Source: Fodinisporobacter ferrooxydans
GTDB lineage: Bacteria; Bacillota; Bacilli; Tumebacillales; MYW30-H2
NCBI RefSeq assembly: GCF_022818495.1
Contig: NZ_CP089291.1
Location: 4,791,501-4,855,500, forward strand
Direction of reading: 5' to 3'
Length of the DNA: 64,000 nt
Numbering within the stretch: position 1 is the stretch's first letter; each line of letters opens with the position of its first letter. Positions 9,016 to 18,842 of this stretch are shown here, in pieces. A program made the translations under genes and the position numbers. Below the pieces are notes generated by a model that worked only from the letters and a program-made list of their open reading frames with translations, was not told the origin of the DNA and did no database searches.

Positions 9016-9945
9016 ATGCATCGCGTCCTAACTGTAAACATCAAAGATTATTCAAAAATTGCAAAAGCCTTATCAAACCCGATTCGGATTGAACTTTTTC
9101 AACTATTGCTTCATCAACCGATGAATATTAATGAAATCAGCGAACATTTAAACATGCCAACTTCCAGTGTTGCAGTCAACATTCAAAAGTTGGAGGAGGC
9201 AGGTTTGGTAAGATCCGAATTGTTGCCGGGCGCGAGGGGATCTCAGAAAGTATGTTCCGCCGTGTACGATAAAATTGTAATTGAAACGAGTCGCAGCAAA
9301 GAAACAAATGAAGAAAATGTAATCGTTACACAGATGCCAATCGGATTGTATGTCGATTGCCATGTAACTCCTACCTGCGGCCTGTTAAGTGCAGAAGCCA
9401 TAATCGGAATGCTTGATGATCCTCGCACGTTTTATGAACCGGAACATGTGAATGCACAATTGCTGTGGTTTCGGAACGGATACGTGGAATACCGGTTTCC
9501 AAACAAAATTCCTTTTGATTCCAAAGCAAAAAAGCTTGAAGTTTCGTTGGAAATCTGTTCGGAAGCCCCTTTGCACAAGAATGATTGGCCATCCGATATC
9601 ACGATGTGGATCAATAGCAAAGAAATCGGAACATGGATGAGTCCCGGTGATTTTGGCGGAACACGCGGCCATCTCACACCCACATGGTGGGATATCGACA
9701 GTTCACAATATGGGCTGTTAAAAAAATGGAGTGTCAGCAATGACGGCACCTATATTGATGGCAATCCACTGTCAGACACGACGATTCAGGATCTGGAGAT
9801 TGATGGCTCTTCTTATATCACACTGCGCATTGGCGTCAAAGAAGATGCAGTCAATTGCGGCGGCGTGAATCTGTTTGGACGGTTATTCGGCAATTACGGG
9901 CAAGACATCATTCTTAAACAATTTTACGAAAGCAAAATGGATTGA
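9016..9945 (+). CDS. Winged-helix (ArsR-like) transcriptional regulator of a sugar operon
   Basis: 309 residues, ATG behind GGGAGG. The N-terminal 90 residues form a winged helix-turn-helix: ALSNPIRIELFQLLLHQPMNINEISEHLNMPTSS..NIQKLEEAGLV, typical of ArsR-like regulators. The remaining 210 residues are an unrecognised sensor domain rich in Trp and acidic residues with no metal-binding Cys set, so a sugar ligand is more likely than a metal. It is the first gene of the transporter and glycosidase cluster, and operator-like sites lie before it and before the next gene, pointing to autoregulation. Ligand and sign of regulation are unknown. Confidence 0.8.
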   Translation: MHRVLTVNIKDYSKIAKALSNPIRIELFQLLLHQPMNINEISEHLNMPTSSVAVNIQKLEEAGLVRSELLPGARGSQKVCSAVYDKIVIETSRSKETNEENVIVTQMPIGLYVDCHVTPTCGLLSAEAIIGMLDDPRTFYEPEHVNAQLLWFRNGYVEYRFPNKIPFDSKAKKLEVSLEICSEAPLHKNDWPSDITMWINSKEIGTWMSPGDFGGTRGHLTPTWWDIDSSQYGLLKKWSVSNDGTYIDGNPLSDTTIQDLEIDGSSYITLRIGVKEDAVNCGGVNLFGRLFGNYGQDIILKQFYESKMD

Positions 9946-10028
9946 TCATTGTTTGCAATGGATTTTGCCAGATTTTCTTTCGGGTATTTCATACCCAAAA
10001 TTTTTTATTCATTATTCCAATAAATATG

Positions 10029-10045
10029 GATTTAATTCATATTTT
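10029..10045 (+). promoter_or_regulatory. Operator-like 17-mer, copy 2 (inverted)
   Basis: GATTTAATTCATATTTT is the exact reverse complement of 8962-8978. It lies between the regulator and the transporter lipoprotein gene, just upstream of the latter's ribosome site. A weak hairpin GGGTA/TACCC with an A/T-rich tail lies a little earlier (9979-9993) and may partly terminate the regulator transcript. Confidence 0.5.
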
Positions 10046-10091
10046 ATTGAAGTATAAATCAACCATTCATAATGATAGGGAGGTCAATCAA

Positions 10092-11345
10092 ATGAAAGCT
10101 TCAAAATTAGCTGGTATTGCTGTATCAACATCACTCATCGCAGGACTTGTGCTCACAGGTTGTGGAAGTGCTTCGTCAGGATCTGACAGTGGAAAAACTG
10201 CTATTACATTCTGGGCGCCTTTCTCTGGTCCCGACGGTCCATTCATGAAATCTTTGGTCGATAAATACGACAAATCGCAAAGCAAATACGATGTAAAACT
10301 GCAAATTGTACCGCAAAATGACTATTATAAAACGGTCGATTTGGCGTTTAACGGACAGAAAACACGCCCTGATTTATTAATTATGCATCTTGACCAAATC
10401 CCGACATACGTTTCAAAAGGTTTGTTGCAACCGGTTGACCAACTGGCGCAGAAAGCTGGAATTACCAAAGATGATTATGCGAAAGCTTCTTGGAATTATG
10501 ACACATTTAACGGGAAGTTGTACGCAATGCCGCTCGATATCCATCCGCTTATCATGTATTACAACAAAGATTTGTTCAAAGCTGCCGGAATCACGAATCC
10601 CCCGACAAATCGCCAGGAATTTTTGGATGATGTGAAAAAATTGACAGTTCCATCAAAAGGTCAATATGGTTACGTTGTCCCGACACTTTGGCCGCAACAA
10701 TTCATTTTTCCAACCATATTATTTCAGAATGGCGGTCAATTGATGGACAATCAAGGCCACATTGCCTACAACAGCAAAGCTGGCGTTGAAGCTTTGCAAT
10801 TTATGAAAAGCTTGATCGACAAACACTATTCTCCGGCAAATGTGCAACAAGACGGCGAAATTACATTGTTCCTGCAAGGAAAAAACGCGATCGACTTGAA
10901 CGGTCCATGGATGAAAGACCAATGGGATAAGGCACACATCAATTACGGCGTGGCACCTGTCCCTCAACTTGGAACGGTGAAACAAGCGGTATTTGGAAAC
11001 GGTCATAACTTTGTCGTGCCAAAAGCGGAAACAGATAAAACCAAGCTGGCTGGAATTGCCGATTTCCTGAAATTCGCAACTGCAAATTCGATTGATTGGG
11101 CAAAATCCGGCCAAGCCGTGGCCTCCAACAAGGTCCGCGCAACCGAAGCATTTAAAAAGTTGACACAACAACCGATCGTGGCAAAAGAATTTGATTATGT
11201 TCAATTTTCACCAAAAGTAGCAAACTGGGGAAGCATCTCCGATCCACTTTGGAAGGAAATCAACATGGCGCTCTTGGGTCAAAAAAGCCCGCAGCAAGCT
11301 TTGGATGATGCAGCGAAAGAATCCCGGCAAGCCATGGGCAAATAA
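10092..11345 (+). CDS. Sugar ABC transporter substrate-binding lipoprotein (CUT1)
   Basis: Family 1 extracellular solute-binding protein, 417 residues. ATG 10092 is taken because it lies behind GGGAGG and gives a lipoprotein signal MKASKLAGIAVSTSLIAGLV ending in lipobox LTGC. The mature protein has the family pattern ITFWAPFSG...LVDKYDKSQSKY near the N-terminus, MPLDIHPLIMYYNKDLFKAAGI near 155 and FLQGKNAIDLNGPW near 280. It captures an oligosaccharide outside the membrane for the two permeases encoded next. Substrate is unknown; the downstream GH2 enzyme suggests a beta-linked glycoside. Confidence 0.93.
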   Translation: MKASKLAGIAVSTSLIAGLVLTGCGSASSGSDSGKTAITFWAPFSGPDGPFMKSLVDKYDKSQSKYDVKLQIVPQNDYYKTVDLAFNGQKTRPDLLIMHLDQIPTYVSKGLLQPVDQLAQKAGITKDDYAKASWNYDTFNGKLYAMPLDIHPLIMYYNKDLFKAAGITNPPTNRQEFLDDVKKLTVPSKGQYGYVVPTLWPQQFIFPTILFQNGGQLMDNQGHIAYNSKAGVEALQFMKSLIDKHYSPANVQQDGEITLFLQGKNAIDLNGPWMKDQWDKAHINYGVAPVPQLGTVKQAVFGNGHNFVVPKAETDKTKLAGIADFLKFATANSIDWAKSGQAVASNKVRATEAFKKLTQQPIVAKEFDYVQFSPKVANWGSISDPLWKEINMALLGQKSPQQALDDAAKESRQAMGK

Positions 11346-11452
11346 AGATCCATTTGCTAGTGAACAGATCGACGAAAGTACATCCGGGCGGGTTCCAGAA
11401 GACCTGCCCGCGCCTTATAAACTATATGCTTTGAAGGATCGGAGGAATAACG

Positions 11453-12334
11453 TTGAAAAAGAAACATTGGAAGTCACAATTTACTTCCAGCTTATTTGTC
11501 CTCCCATATTTGTTTTTGTTTGTTGTTTTTTTGCTTGTTCCGATCCTGTACGGGATTTGGATTAGTTTTCACAATTGGGATTTGTTGGCTGCCAATCACA
11601 AGTTCGTCGGATTGCAAAACTATGTGGATATCTTTACTTCTTCTACAAACATTCACAAGAAGTTTTTCCAGGGAATGTGGAGTACGATCCAATTCGTCAT
11701 CTACTCCGTACCCTTGTTGGTGATTCTGGGACTTTTGTTTGCGTTGCTGGTAAACGCTTTGCCAAAACGGATCCAAGGATTGTTTCGAACCATTTACTTT
11801 TTACCGTATGCAATCTCCGTTTCTGTCGTAGCCGTCATTTGGCTGTGGATTCTTGACACAAATAGCGGCTTGCTGAACTTGCTTTTGCACAAACCAATTC
11901 CTTGGTTAACGGAATTGCCCTATGCATGGGTAGCTCTGGTTCTTGCCACGATCTGGTGGACCATCGGTTTTAATATGATCATTTTTATTAATGCCCTGAA
12001 TGATGTACCGGAAGACATGTATGAAGCAGCTTCTTTGGATGGGGCGAACAGTTGGCAAAAGTTGATTCACATTACGCTTCCCGCAATAAAGCCGATTCTA
12101 ATCTTTGTGGTAATCACGTCAACAATTGCTTCTTTCAACGTGTATGGCCAACCATTTTTAATGACACGGGGAGGTCCTGGCGTTGCCACAAAAGTTTTAT
12201 TGATGAATATTGTTGACACAGCATTTCAAGACAGACAGTTAGGGTCTGCCTCAGCCATGGCAATTCTGATGTCTTTGATTATGATCATTATTTCGATTAT
12301 TCAATTCAAAGCAACAAATCTAAAGAAGGAGTAG
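11453..12334 (+). CDS. Sugar ABC permease, MalF/UgpA type
   Basis: Inner-membrane permease of 293 residues starting at TTG 11453, 7 nt after GGAGG. About six transmembrane helices are visible, beginning with LFVLPYLFLFVVFLLVPILYG. The EAA loop that contacts the ATPase is EAASLDGANSWQKLIHITLPAIKP near 210. Pairs with the next gene. No ATPase gene is present in the cluster, so the transporter presumably borrows a shared MsmX-type ATPase, as CUT1 systems of Bacilli often do; that is inference. Confidence 0.93.
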   Translation: MKKKHWKSQFTSSLFVLPYLFLFVVFLLVPILYGIWISFHNWDLLAANHKFVGLQNYVDIFTSSTNIHKKFFQGMWSTIQFVIYSVPLLVILGLLFALLVNALPKRIQGLFRTIYFLPYAISVSVVAVIWLWILDTNSGLLNLLLHKPIPWLTELPYAWVALVLATIWWTIGFNMIIFINALNDVPEDMYEAASLDGANSWQKLIHITLPAIKPILIFVVITSTIASFNVYGQPFLMTRGGPGVATKVLLMNIVDTAFQDRQLGSASAMAILMSLIMIIISIIQFKATNLKKE

Positions 12335-12341
12335 ATGACAG

Positions 12342-13172
12342 GTGAACAACACGAAAAAAGGTCTTCTGATCGTAATCGCCATTGCTATTGCGGTGCTGTT
12401 TTTACTTCCTTTGCTGTGGATGTTATCTACCTCTTTTAAAAATGATTTTGAGGCGATCTCCGCCAATATCCACTGGATTCCGCAACAATTTACGTTTAAA
12501 AACTATACGTATTCCTTGTCAGGCGACAATTCGGACGTTCCGGTCCTGCGCTGGATTTTCAACTCGGTGTTTGTGGGAGTAGCCGGTACGATTCTGGTTG
12601 TCGCCGTCGATGCAATGGCGGCATATGGATTGGCACGCTTGGATGTGCCGTTCAAAAAATTCTTATTTCCAATTTTCATTAGTACACTTATGATCCCATG
12701 GGTGGTTACGTTCTTGCCGATGTATATGGAATTTAGCGATTTTAATTTGTTGAATTCATATGCCGCTCTCATCTTGCCATATACAGGGAATGCATTTGGC
12801 GTATTTTTGATGTACCAGTTTTTCCGTTCATTTCCCAATGAATTGGAAGAGGCGGGCCATTTGGATGGTGCGAACAAGTGGCAAATCTTCTTGAAAATTG
12901 CTCTTCCTTCGGCAAAACCGATGCTGTGGACATTGGCAATTTTTACATTTATGAGCATTTACAATGACTTTCTATGGCCGCTTGTCGCTACAAGTTCCCC
13001 GGACATGCGAACCATTTCAACCGGAATTGCGATTATGCAGCAAGGGACATTTGTCTCCTCATTCGGAAAATTGATGGCATTGACAAGCATTGCAACAGTA
13101 CCGATTATGATCGTATTTCTCATCGGACAAAAGTATTTTATTAAAGGTGTTACACAATCAGGAATCAAGTAG
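12342..13172 (+). CDS. Sugar ABC permease, MalG/UgpE type
   Basis: 276 residues, GTG start 11 nt after AAGAAGGAG and only 7 nt after the previous stop, so translationally linked to the MalF-like partner. Six predicted helices; the EAA motif is EAGHLDGANKWQIFLKIALPSAKP near 170. Together with the preceding permease it forms the membrane channel of the CUT1 importer. Confidence 0.93.
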   Translation: MNNTKKGLLIVIAIAIAVLFLLPLLWMLSTSFKNDFEAISANIHWIPQQFTFKNYTYSLSGDNSDVPVLRWIFNSVFVGVAGTILVVAVDAMAAYGLARLDVPFKKFLFPIFISTLMIPWVVTFLPMYMEFSDFNLLNSYAALILPYTGNAFGVFLMYQFFRSFPNELEEAGHLDGANKWQIFLKIALPSAKPMLWTLAIFTFMSIYNDFLWPLVATSSPDMRTISTGIAIMQQGTFVSSFGKLMALTSIATVPIMIVFLIGQKYFIKGVTQSGIK

Positions 13173-13190
13173 GAGCAGGAGGAAGAAACC

Positions 13191-14969
13191 ATGAATCAGC
13201 CTAGAAATGAATATCCCCGTCCGCAGTTTCAGCGTAAAGAGTGGTTGAATTTAAACGGAAGCTGGGATTTTGCGTTTGACGATCAAAATATCGGGATTCA
13301 AGAAAAATGGTATCTGCAATTCCCGAATGCTTTAGAAATCCAAGTCCCTTTTGCTTATCAGACGAAACTCAGCGGGATTTTTGATCCTACATTTCACGAT
13401 GTGATTTGGTACAAACGTTCAATTAATGTTCCTGGCGCTTGGAATGGCAAAGAAATTCTTTTGCACTTTGGCGCGGTGGACTATCGTGCTTGGGTGTATG
13501 TAAACGGTCAACTTGTAAAGTATCACGAAGGTGGCAATGTGCCGTTTCATGCAAATATTACAGACTTGTTGAAAAAGGACGGGAATGAGGTTGCCGTTCG
13601 GGTAGAGGACCCTTCAACTGATGAGACAATTCCACGCGGAAAGCAATATTGGCATGAGCAATCGGAATCGATTTTTTATACAAGGACCTCCGGCATTTGG
13701 CAAACCGTTTGGCTGGAACCTGTAGAGTCCTGCAGGATTGATCAGGTGAAATTCACCCCGGATATTGACACTGGAGATATCACCGTCGAATGCAATGTAC
13801 GTTTGCCGATTCGTCCAGTTGCGTCTTCGGCAAGTCGGCTTACATTGGAAACGCTGATTTATTTTCAAGATCAATTGATAGTTGCAAACCATTCCACAGT
13901 TCTTGAACCATATACGAAACAAACATATCATCTCCGTAATCGGCGTATCGATCGCAGCAACGCACATGGACCTGGCTGGTATTGGTCGCCGGAAGCTCCG
14001 AATCTGTTTCGCGTGGTATTTCAATTGCGCAATGACGATCGTGTACTGGATGAAGTGGAAAGTTACTTCGGCATGCGGAAAATCTCTGTGGAAAACGGTC
14101 AAATTCTGTTAAACAACAAACCATACTATATGAAACTTGTGTTGGATCAAGGGTATTTTCCGGACGGTCTATTAACTGCCCCATCGGATGATGATTTAAA
14201 AAGGGATATTGAATTGGCCAAGGAAATGGGATTCAACGGCGCACGCAAGCATCAAAAGGTAGAAGATCCGCGATATCTATACTGGGCAGACCGGCTTGGA
14301 TTCTTAGTCTGGGGAGAAATGGCCAATTGCGTGGAGTTTAGTGAAGACGCCATTCGCCGTTTGACGACAGAATGGATCGAAGTTGTAGAGCGGGATTACA
14401 ACCATCCTTCACTCGTAGCTTGGGTTCCCATTAACGAAAGTTGGGGGGTATCGCGCATTCTCCTCGATCCAAGGCAGCAAAGTCACGCAACAGCCCTGTA
14501 CTATCTGACAAAATCCCTGGATACGACGCGGTTGGTGATGTCAAATGACGGCTGGGAACATACATTTTCAGATTTATGTACCATTCACAACTATCAAGAT
14601 GCCGAAAAAATGAAGCAAGCCTATAAATCAATAGACTCTTCGATTTCTACAACACCTGCCGGACGCATGATTTACGCACAAGGGTATGCCTATCGTGGGG
14701 AACCTATCCTCATCACCGAATATGGCGGAATCGCCTATCAAGTCGATCAAACAAACGGCTGGGGCTACTCTGCCGTGAATTCCGCAGAAGAATTGGTGGA
14801 AGCTTATCGTGCCGTTACGGAAGCGTTATTCGAAAGCCCTGTGCTGCAAGGCTTCTGCTACACGCAATTGACAGACGTGGAACAAGAAATTAACGGGCTT
14901 TTGACGTATGACCGCAAACCAAAATGCGATCTGGCAAAAATAAAAGAAATTAATGATCGTGTGAAATAA
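13191..14969 (+). CDS. Glycoside hydrolase family 2 (beta-galactosidase-like)
   Basis: 592 residues, ATG behind GGAGG. There is no signal peptide, so it acts in the cytosol on imported sugar. The N-terminal jelly-roll (RKEWLNLNGSWDFAFDD...), the immunoglobulin-like middle and the TIM barrel are all present. The acid/base Glu is about residue 416 (VPINESW) and the nucleophile about 510 (ILITEYGG); the spacing is like E. coli UidA. The NxK carboxylate-binding motif of beta-glucuronidases, expected before the DRKPK sequence, is not present (INGLLTYDRKPK instead), so a neutral glycoside such as a galactoside is more likely than a glucuronide. Last gene of the transporter cluster, followed by a terminator. 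Confidence 0.9.
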   Translation: MNQPRNEYPRPQFQRKEWLNLNGSWDFAFDDQNIGIQEKWYLQFPNALEIQVPFAYQTKLSGIFDPTFHDVIWYKRSINVPGAWNGKEILLHFGAVDYRAWVYVNGQLVKYHEGGNVPFHANITDLLKKDGNEVAVRVEDPSTDETIPRGKQYWHEQSESIFYTRTSGIWQTVWLEPVESCRIDQVKFTPDIDTGDITVECNVRLPIRPVASSASRLTLETLIYFQDQLIVANHSTVLEPYTKQTYHLRNRRIDRSNAHGPGWYWSPEAPNLFRVVFQLRNDDRVLDEVESYFGMRKISVENGQILLNNKPYYMKLVLDQGYFPDGLLTAPSDDDLKRDIELAKEMGFNGARKHQKVEDPRYLYWADRLGFLVWGEMANCVEFSEDAIRRLTTEWIEVVERDYNHPSLVAWVPINESWGVSRILLDPRQQSHATALYYLTKSLDTTRLVMSNDGWEHTFSDLCTIHNYQDAEKMKQAYKSIDSSISTTPAGRMIYAQGYAYRGEPILITEYGGIAYQVDQTNGWGYSAVNSAEELVEAYRAVTEALFESPVLQGFCYTQLTDVEQEINGLLTYDRKPKCDLAKIKEINDRVK

Positions 14970-15018
14970 TTGGACAATCGGATGAACTAGAAAATTGCAC
15001 AATAAAAAAATGCGATGC

Positions 15019-15078
15019 GAGCAGCCGAATTTGAAAGGTTAAATCAAACTTTTCATGTACGGCTGCTTGCTTTTTAGA
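15019..15078 (+). terminator. Intrinsic terminator after the GH2 gene
   Basis: Outer arms GAGCAGCCG and CGGCTGCTT with a second hairpin inside (TGAAAGGTT/AACTTTTCA), followed by GCTTTTT. Two nested stems make a long structure. Confidence 0.75.
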
Positions 15079-15253
15079 GATGCTTAACAGATTTACGAGT
15101 ACCAAGACCTAAAATTTAAAACTTTCATTTAAAATAGACAAATCTCTCACCTGGAACCATGCTCATCATACAAATAATAGAAATACTTGGTTGATCGATT
15201 ATTTCTTGTGATCCAGATTTGATGGTATTTTAGGCTTCTCCCATTTTGAATCC

Positions 15254-16291
15254 TTAAATGTTATATTTCGACGTTGTCAACTTTCCTTTCCTCCTACGCT
15301 TTCGTGTGAGATAAGCTTGAAGTAAAACGACAGCAACTATGAACGCTCCGCTTAGCACCTGCTGAGCATAAGTACCCAAATTTCCAGCCTGATTGATTAT
15401 GTCTTGTAAAACACCAAGTAATAGAACTCCTGCAAAAGAGCCACTTATTGTACCAGAGCCACCGGTAAGCAATGTTCCACCAACGACAACAGCAGAAATT
15501 GAATTTAACTCCCAACCAGTGCCTAATGTGGGTTGGCCAGCAGACAACTCCGATGCAAGTAAAACACCAGCCAGTGAAGCTAAAGCACCACTAATGGTAT
15601 AAGTGATAATTTTAACACGATTCACGGAAACTCCCATTAATCTAGCTGACTCTTCATTTCCACCAATTGCAAAAATAGCATGTCCGAATTTAGTATAATT
15701 TAATACAACAGCACCAATTAAATAGGCTGCCACCATAAAAAATACTGGAACACCAATGTCACCAATTAGTCCCTGCCCTATCCAGGAAAACGTAGTAGAA
15801 TTAATCGAAATATCCTGCTGATTGGATAAAGCAAGTGCAAGACCACTCACACCAAGCAATCCAGCAAGCGTAACAATAAACGGCGCCATTCTGGCCTTTG
15901 CAATAAGAAATCCATTAATCATCCCAATGATTGCACCAAGTAAAATCGGTACAATGATTCCTAACGACCAGGAAACAGGCACTAAAAGTGCAGCAGCAAC
16001 TGAGGAAAATGCCACTAGGGATCCAACCGTGAGATCAATACCACCTGTAATAATTACAAGGGTCTGACCAACCACAATTAATCCTAGAAAAGAACTCTGT
16101 AAGAAAATTGTTTCTAAATTCGTTACTGAAAAAAATCCCGGAAATGAAAATGAGGCTATAATTATAACTAAAACAAGAATAGCAATTGCACCACGTTTTT
16201 GTATCATTCCCAAAATACGTTCATGTCCTCTTGCAGACATCGATGCTGTTTGCCTAAAGTTCCCAAGAGTTTTCTCAATCTGAGTAGACAT
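15254..16291 (-). CDS. Sugar ABC permease, RbsC type (second of pair)
   Basis: 345-residue CUT2-family permease. ATG 16291 follows a GGGAGGGG site and overlaps the upstream stop by one base (TGATG). It carries the CUT2 block GGIDLTVGSLVAFSSVAAAL near 95 and GRNEESARLMGVSVNRVK-like text (GGNEESARLMGVSVNRVKI) near 205, with 8-10 hydrophobic segments and a basic C-terminus. Works with the neighbouring permease, ATPase and binding protein to import a monosaccharide. Last gene of this transport operon. Its AT-rich codon use differs from the flanking glycosidase gene. Confidence 0.92.
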   Translation of the reverse strand: MSTQIEKTLGNFRQTASMSARGHERILGMIQKRGAIAILVLVIIIASFSFPGFFSVTNLETIFLQSSFLGLIVVGQTLVIITGGIDLTVGSLVAFSSVAAALLVPVSWSLGIIVPILLGAIIGMINGFLIAKARMAPFIVTLAGLLGVSGLALALSNQQDISINSTTFSWIGQGLIGDIGVPVFFMVAAYLIGAVVLNYTKFGHAIFAIGGNEESARLMGVSVNRVKIITYTISGALASLAGVLLASELSAGQPTLGTGWELNSISAVVVGGTLLTGGSGTISGSFAGVLLLGVLQDIINQAGNLGTYAQQVLSGAFIVAVVLLQAYLTRKRRRKGKLTTSKYNI

Positions 16292-17256
16292 CAGTTGGAT
16301 CCCCTCCCTCTTTGAATGTATACAGCGAGTAGAATAATGATAGCCTCCATAATTTCCGCCCACGTATTTGGAAGGTTATTCATAATAAAGGTAGAATCAA
16401 GTAACTGCATGATAAGAGCACCAATAATTGTACCTAGTAATCGAATACGTCCACCTGTTAAAGGCGTACCACCAACAACTACGGCCGTTATTGCATTTAA
16501 TTCCATTAAAAGCCCAATATTTGATGGATCACTAAAAGACACTCTTGCTGTTTCGATAACGCCTGCGCAAGCTGATAGCACACCACTAATAATATACACT
16601 AACAGTAAAGTACTACGGATTGGGTATCCAACGAGGAAACTTGCTTTACGATTACTACCAATTGCAATAACGTATTTACCAAATGTAGTACGTTTAAGCA
16701 AAAACCAAATAATTGCAATGCAAAAAACTGCAATAAATGTTTGTTCAGGAACGCCGAGTACTTTATGTTGTCCTAAGCCCAGAAAAATCATGTTTGTAAT
16801 TTTAACCTGCTGACCACCTACAAGCATTTGGCCTAATCCCCGTAAACCAACTAGAAGACCAAGTGTTACGATTATAGGCTGTACTCCAGTAAATGCAATC
16901 ACCGCACCACTAAATAGTCCGCACAGGGCACCGACAACTAAAGAGATTAATATCGCCGTCAACCAGCCTAATCCAATGCTCATAGACACAACAGCTGAAG
17001 TTAATCCCATTATTGCACCGACAGAAAGATCAATTCCTTCTGTACCAATAACCAAAGCCATCCCAAGAGAAACAATGAGAACAGGTACAACTTCTATAAC
17101 CTGTGTTATCAAGGAGTTCATCGAAGCAAAGTGAGGGGTAAATATTAGGTTAATCAGAAGCAATAACCCGAATGCAATGTAGACACCTTGATGTTGTATC
17201 CAATCAATTATTACTGCCCCTTGCCGTGATGGGGACTGCGCAGCTATATTATTCAT
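16291..17256 (-). CDS. Sugar ABC permease, RbsC type (first of pair)
   Basis: 321 residues, starting at ATG 17256 inside the last codons of the ATPase gene (8-nt overlap). The CUT2 signature GTEGIDLSVGAIMGLTSAVVSMS lies near 75, and IGSNRKASFLVGYPIRSTLL near 205. CUT2 importers usually use one permease gene as homodimer or two related permeases; here two paralogues form the pair. Tight coupling to the ATPase suggests co-translation. Confidence 0.92.
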   Translation of the reverse strand: MNNIAAQSPSRQGAVIIDWIQHQGVYIAFGLLLLINLIFTPHFASMNSLITQVIEVVPVLIVSLGMALVIGTEGIDLSVGAIMGLTSAVVSMSIGLGWLTAILISLVVGALCGLFSGAVIAFTGVQPIIVTLGLLVGLRGLGQMLVGGQQVKITNMIFLGLGQHKVLGVPEQTFIAVFCIAIIWFLLKRTTFGKYVIAIGSNRKASFLVGYPIRSTLLLVYIISGVLSACAGVIETARVSFSDPSNIGLLMELNAITAVVVGGTPLTGGRIRLLGTIIGALIMQLLDSTFIMNNLPNTWAEIMEAIIILLAVYIQRGRGSN

Positions 17257-18787
17257 TACTCGCCACCCCCGTCTGTACACTCCCAGCTAGCATGTTCATC
17301 AAATCACCTTCTGTAATAGAATCGCTATCCGCTTCCCCAATAGTTGTTCCTTCTCTCAAAACAACCAATCGATCCGATCCATCCAAAACCTCATCTGTAT
17401 CGGAAGAGATAAGAATAATCCCAAATTGTTGTTTTGCCAAGTTCTGAATAAGTTTTTGAACCTCTGCCTTTGCACCAACGTCTATACCCCGGGTGGGATC
17501 ATCAAGAATTAAGAGTTTTGGATTAATAGCTAGCCAACGTGCTAGTAAAACCTTTTGTTGATTCCCTCCTGATAACTCACGAACAGGCTGTTCAGGGCTT
17601 GATGCTTTAATATTTAATCTTTTTATGAACATTTCGACGATTTCATCTTCTTTATCTTTTGAAACTAAGCCACCCTTAGCTAAATGAGGACGTACAGCGG
17701 CAATAATATTTTCTCGAATCGATAGATTTGGAAGAATTCCTTCTGATTTACGATCTTCACTTAACAAGGCGATACCATATTTAATCGCCGAGGCGGGCGA
17801 CCGCATTTTTGTTTCTATTCCGCTCACTTCAATCGTTCCCGAGTCTACAGGATCTGCGCCAAAAATCGCTTTCACTGTTTCAGTTCTTCCTGAGCCTAAC
17901 AGCCCAGCTAACCCAAGTACTTCTCCTGGATGCACATCAAATGAAACATCATTTAGTACATTCTCCCTTTTTAATCCGCGCACGGATAAAACTGGCTGAC
18001 TCGTTCGACATTCACTTGATTTGGATTTTGAAACATCATGTTTAGTCTCAATAAGTTCACGACCTAACATTAGAGAAATGAGTTCAACCTTAGGTATGTC
18101 CCGTATTCTACCTGTTCGAACCACTTTCCCGTCACGCATTACGGTGATTGTCTCACAAATCTCATAAAGTTCGTCAAGTCTATGACTTACAAATATGATG
18201 CCTATTCCTTGTTCACGTAGCTGATTTACAACCCGGAAAAGAACTGATACTTCCTGGGCGTCAAGAGATGAAGTCGGTTCATCCATAATAACAACACGTG
18301 CATTGACTGACACAGCTCTTGCGATAGCCACCATTTGTTGAACTCCTAAACCTAGATTTTTTATAGGCTGGGTTAAATCAACGTAGATTCCTAACCGTTC
18401 AAGAATTGTAGCCGCTTCTTGATTCATTCGTTTGAAGTCAATTAATCCCAGACGTGAGCGGGGCTCACGTCCGAGAAAAATATTTTGGGCAACACTGAAA
18501 AGTGGAATTAAATTCACCTCTTGATAAATGGTACTTATACCAGCTTTCTGAGCATCGCCCGGAGTATTAAACATAACCTGTTTTCCATCGTATATTATCT
18601 GTCCGGAATCTGGTTGATAAACACCAGTCAATATCTTTATAAGGGTCGATTTCCCTGCACCATTCTCACCTATCAATGCGTGTACTTCGCCCGGCTGGAG
18701 GGAAAAAGTTGCATTATCGAGTGCTAGGACTCCTGGAAATCTCTTCGTTACGTTATTCATTTGGAGAATATGTTTCATTTGAGCCAT
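17249..18787 (-). CDS. Sugar ABC ATPase, RbsA/MglA type (fused double domain)
   Basis: 512-residue duplicated ATPase typical of monosaccharide CUT2 importers. First half: Walker A GENGAGKST near 40, signature LGLGVQQMVAIARA, Walker B VVIMDEPTSSLD. Second half: degenerate Walker A LLGSGRTETVKAIFG near 300, intact signature LSGGNQQKVLLARW near 410 and Walker B LLILDDPTRGIDVG. A degenerate second site is normal in this family. It powers uptake by the two following permeases. ATG 18787 lies after a GGGGGTG site, with a second ATG three codons on. Confidence 0.95.
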   Translation of the reverse strand: MAQMKHILQMNNVTKRFPGVLALDNATFSLQPGEVHALIGENGAGKSTLIKILTGVYQPDSGQIIYDGKQVMFNTPGDAQKAGISTIYQEVNLIPLFSVAQNIFLGREPRSRLGLIDFKRMNQEAATILERLGIYVDLTQPIKNLGLGVQQMVAIARAVSVNARVVIMDEPTSSLDAQEVSVLFRVVNQLREQGIGIIFVSHRLDELYEICETITVMRDGKVVRTGRIRDIPKVELISLMLGRELIETKHDVSKSKSSECRTSQPVLSVRGLKRENVLNDVSFDVHPGEVLGLAGLLGSGRTETVKAIFGADPVDSGTIEVSGIETKMRSPASAIKYGIALLSEDRKSEGILPNLSIRENIIAAVRPHLAKGGLVSKDKEDEIVEMFIKRLNIKASSPEQPVRELSGGNQQKVLLARWLAINPKLLILDDPTRGIDVGAKAEVQKLIQNLAKQQFGIILISSDTDEVLDGSDRLVVLREGTTIGEADSDSITEGDLMNMLAGSVQTGVASNE

Positions 18788-18842
18788 ATATACACCCCCG
18801 TATCCTAAACACCGAGCCTTTGATTTTTCTTAAAAAATGTAA

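Noticed and set aside
13191-14969. Assignment of the GH2 enzyme as beta-glucuronidase
   Set aside because: The spacing of catalytic Glu residues fits UidA, but the NxK carboxylate motif is absent.
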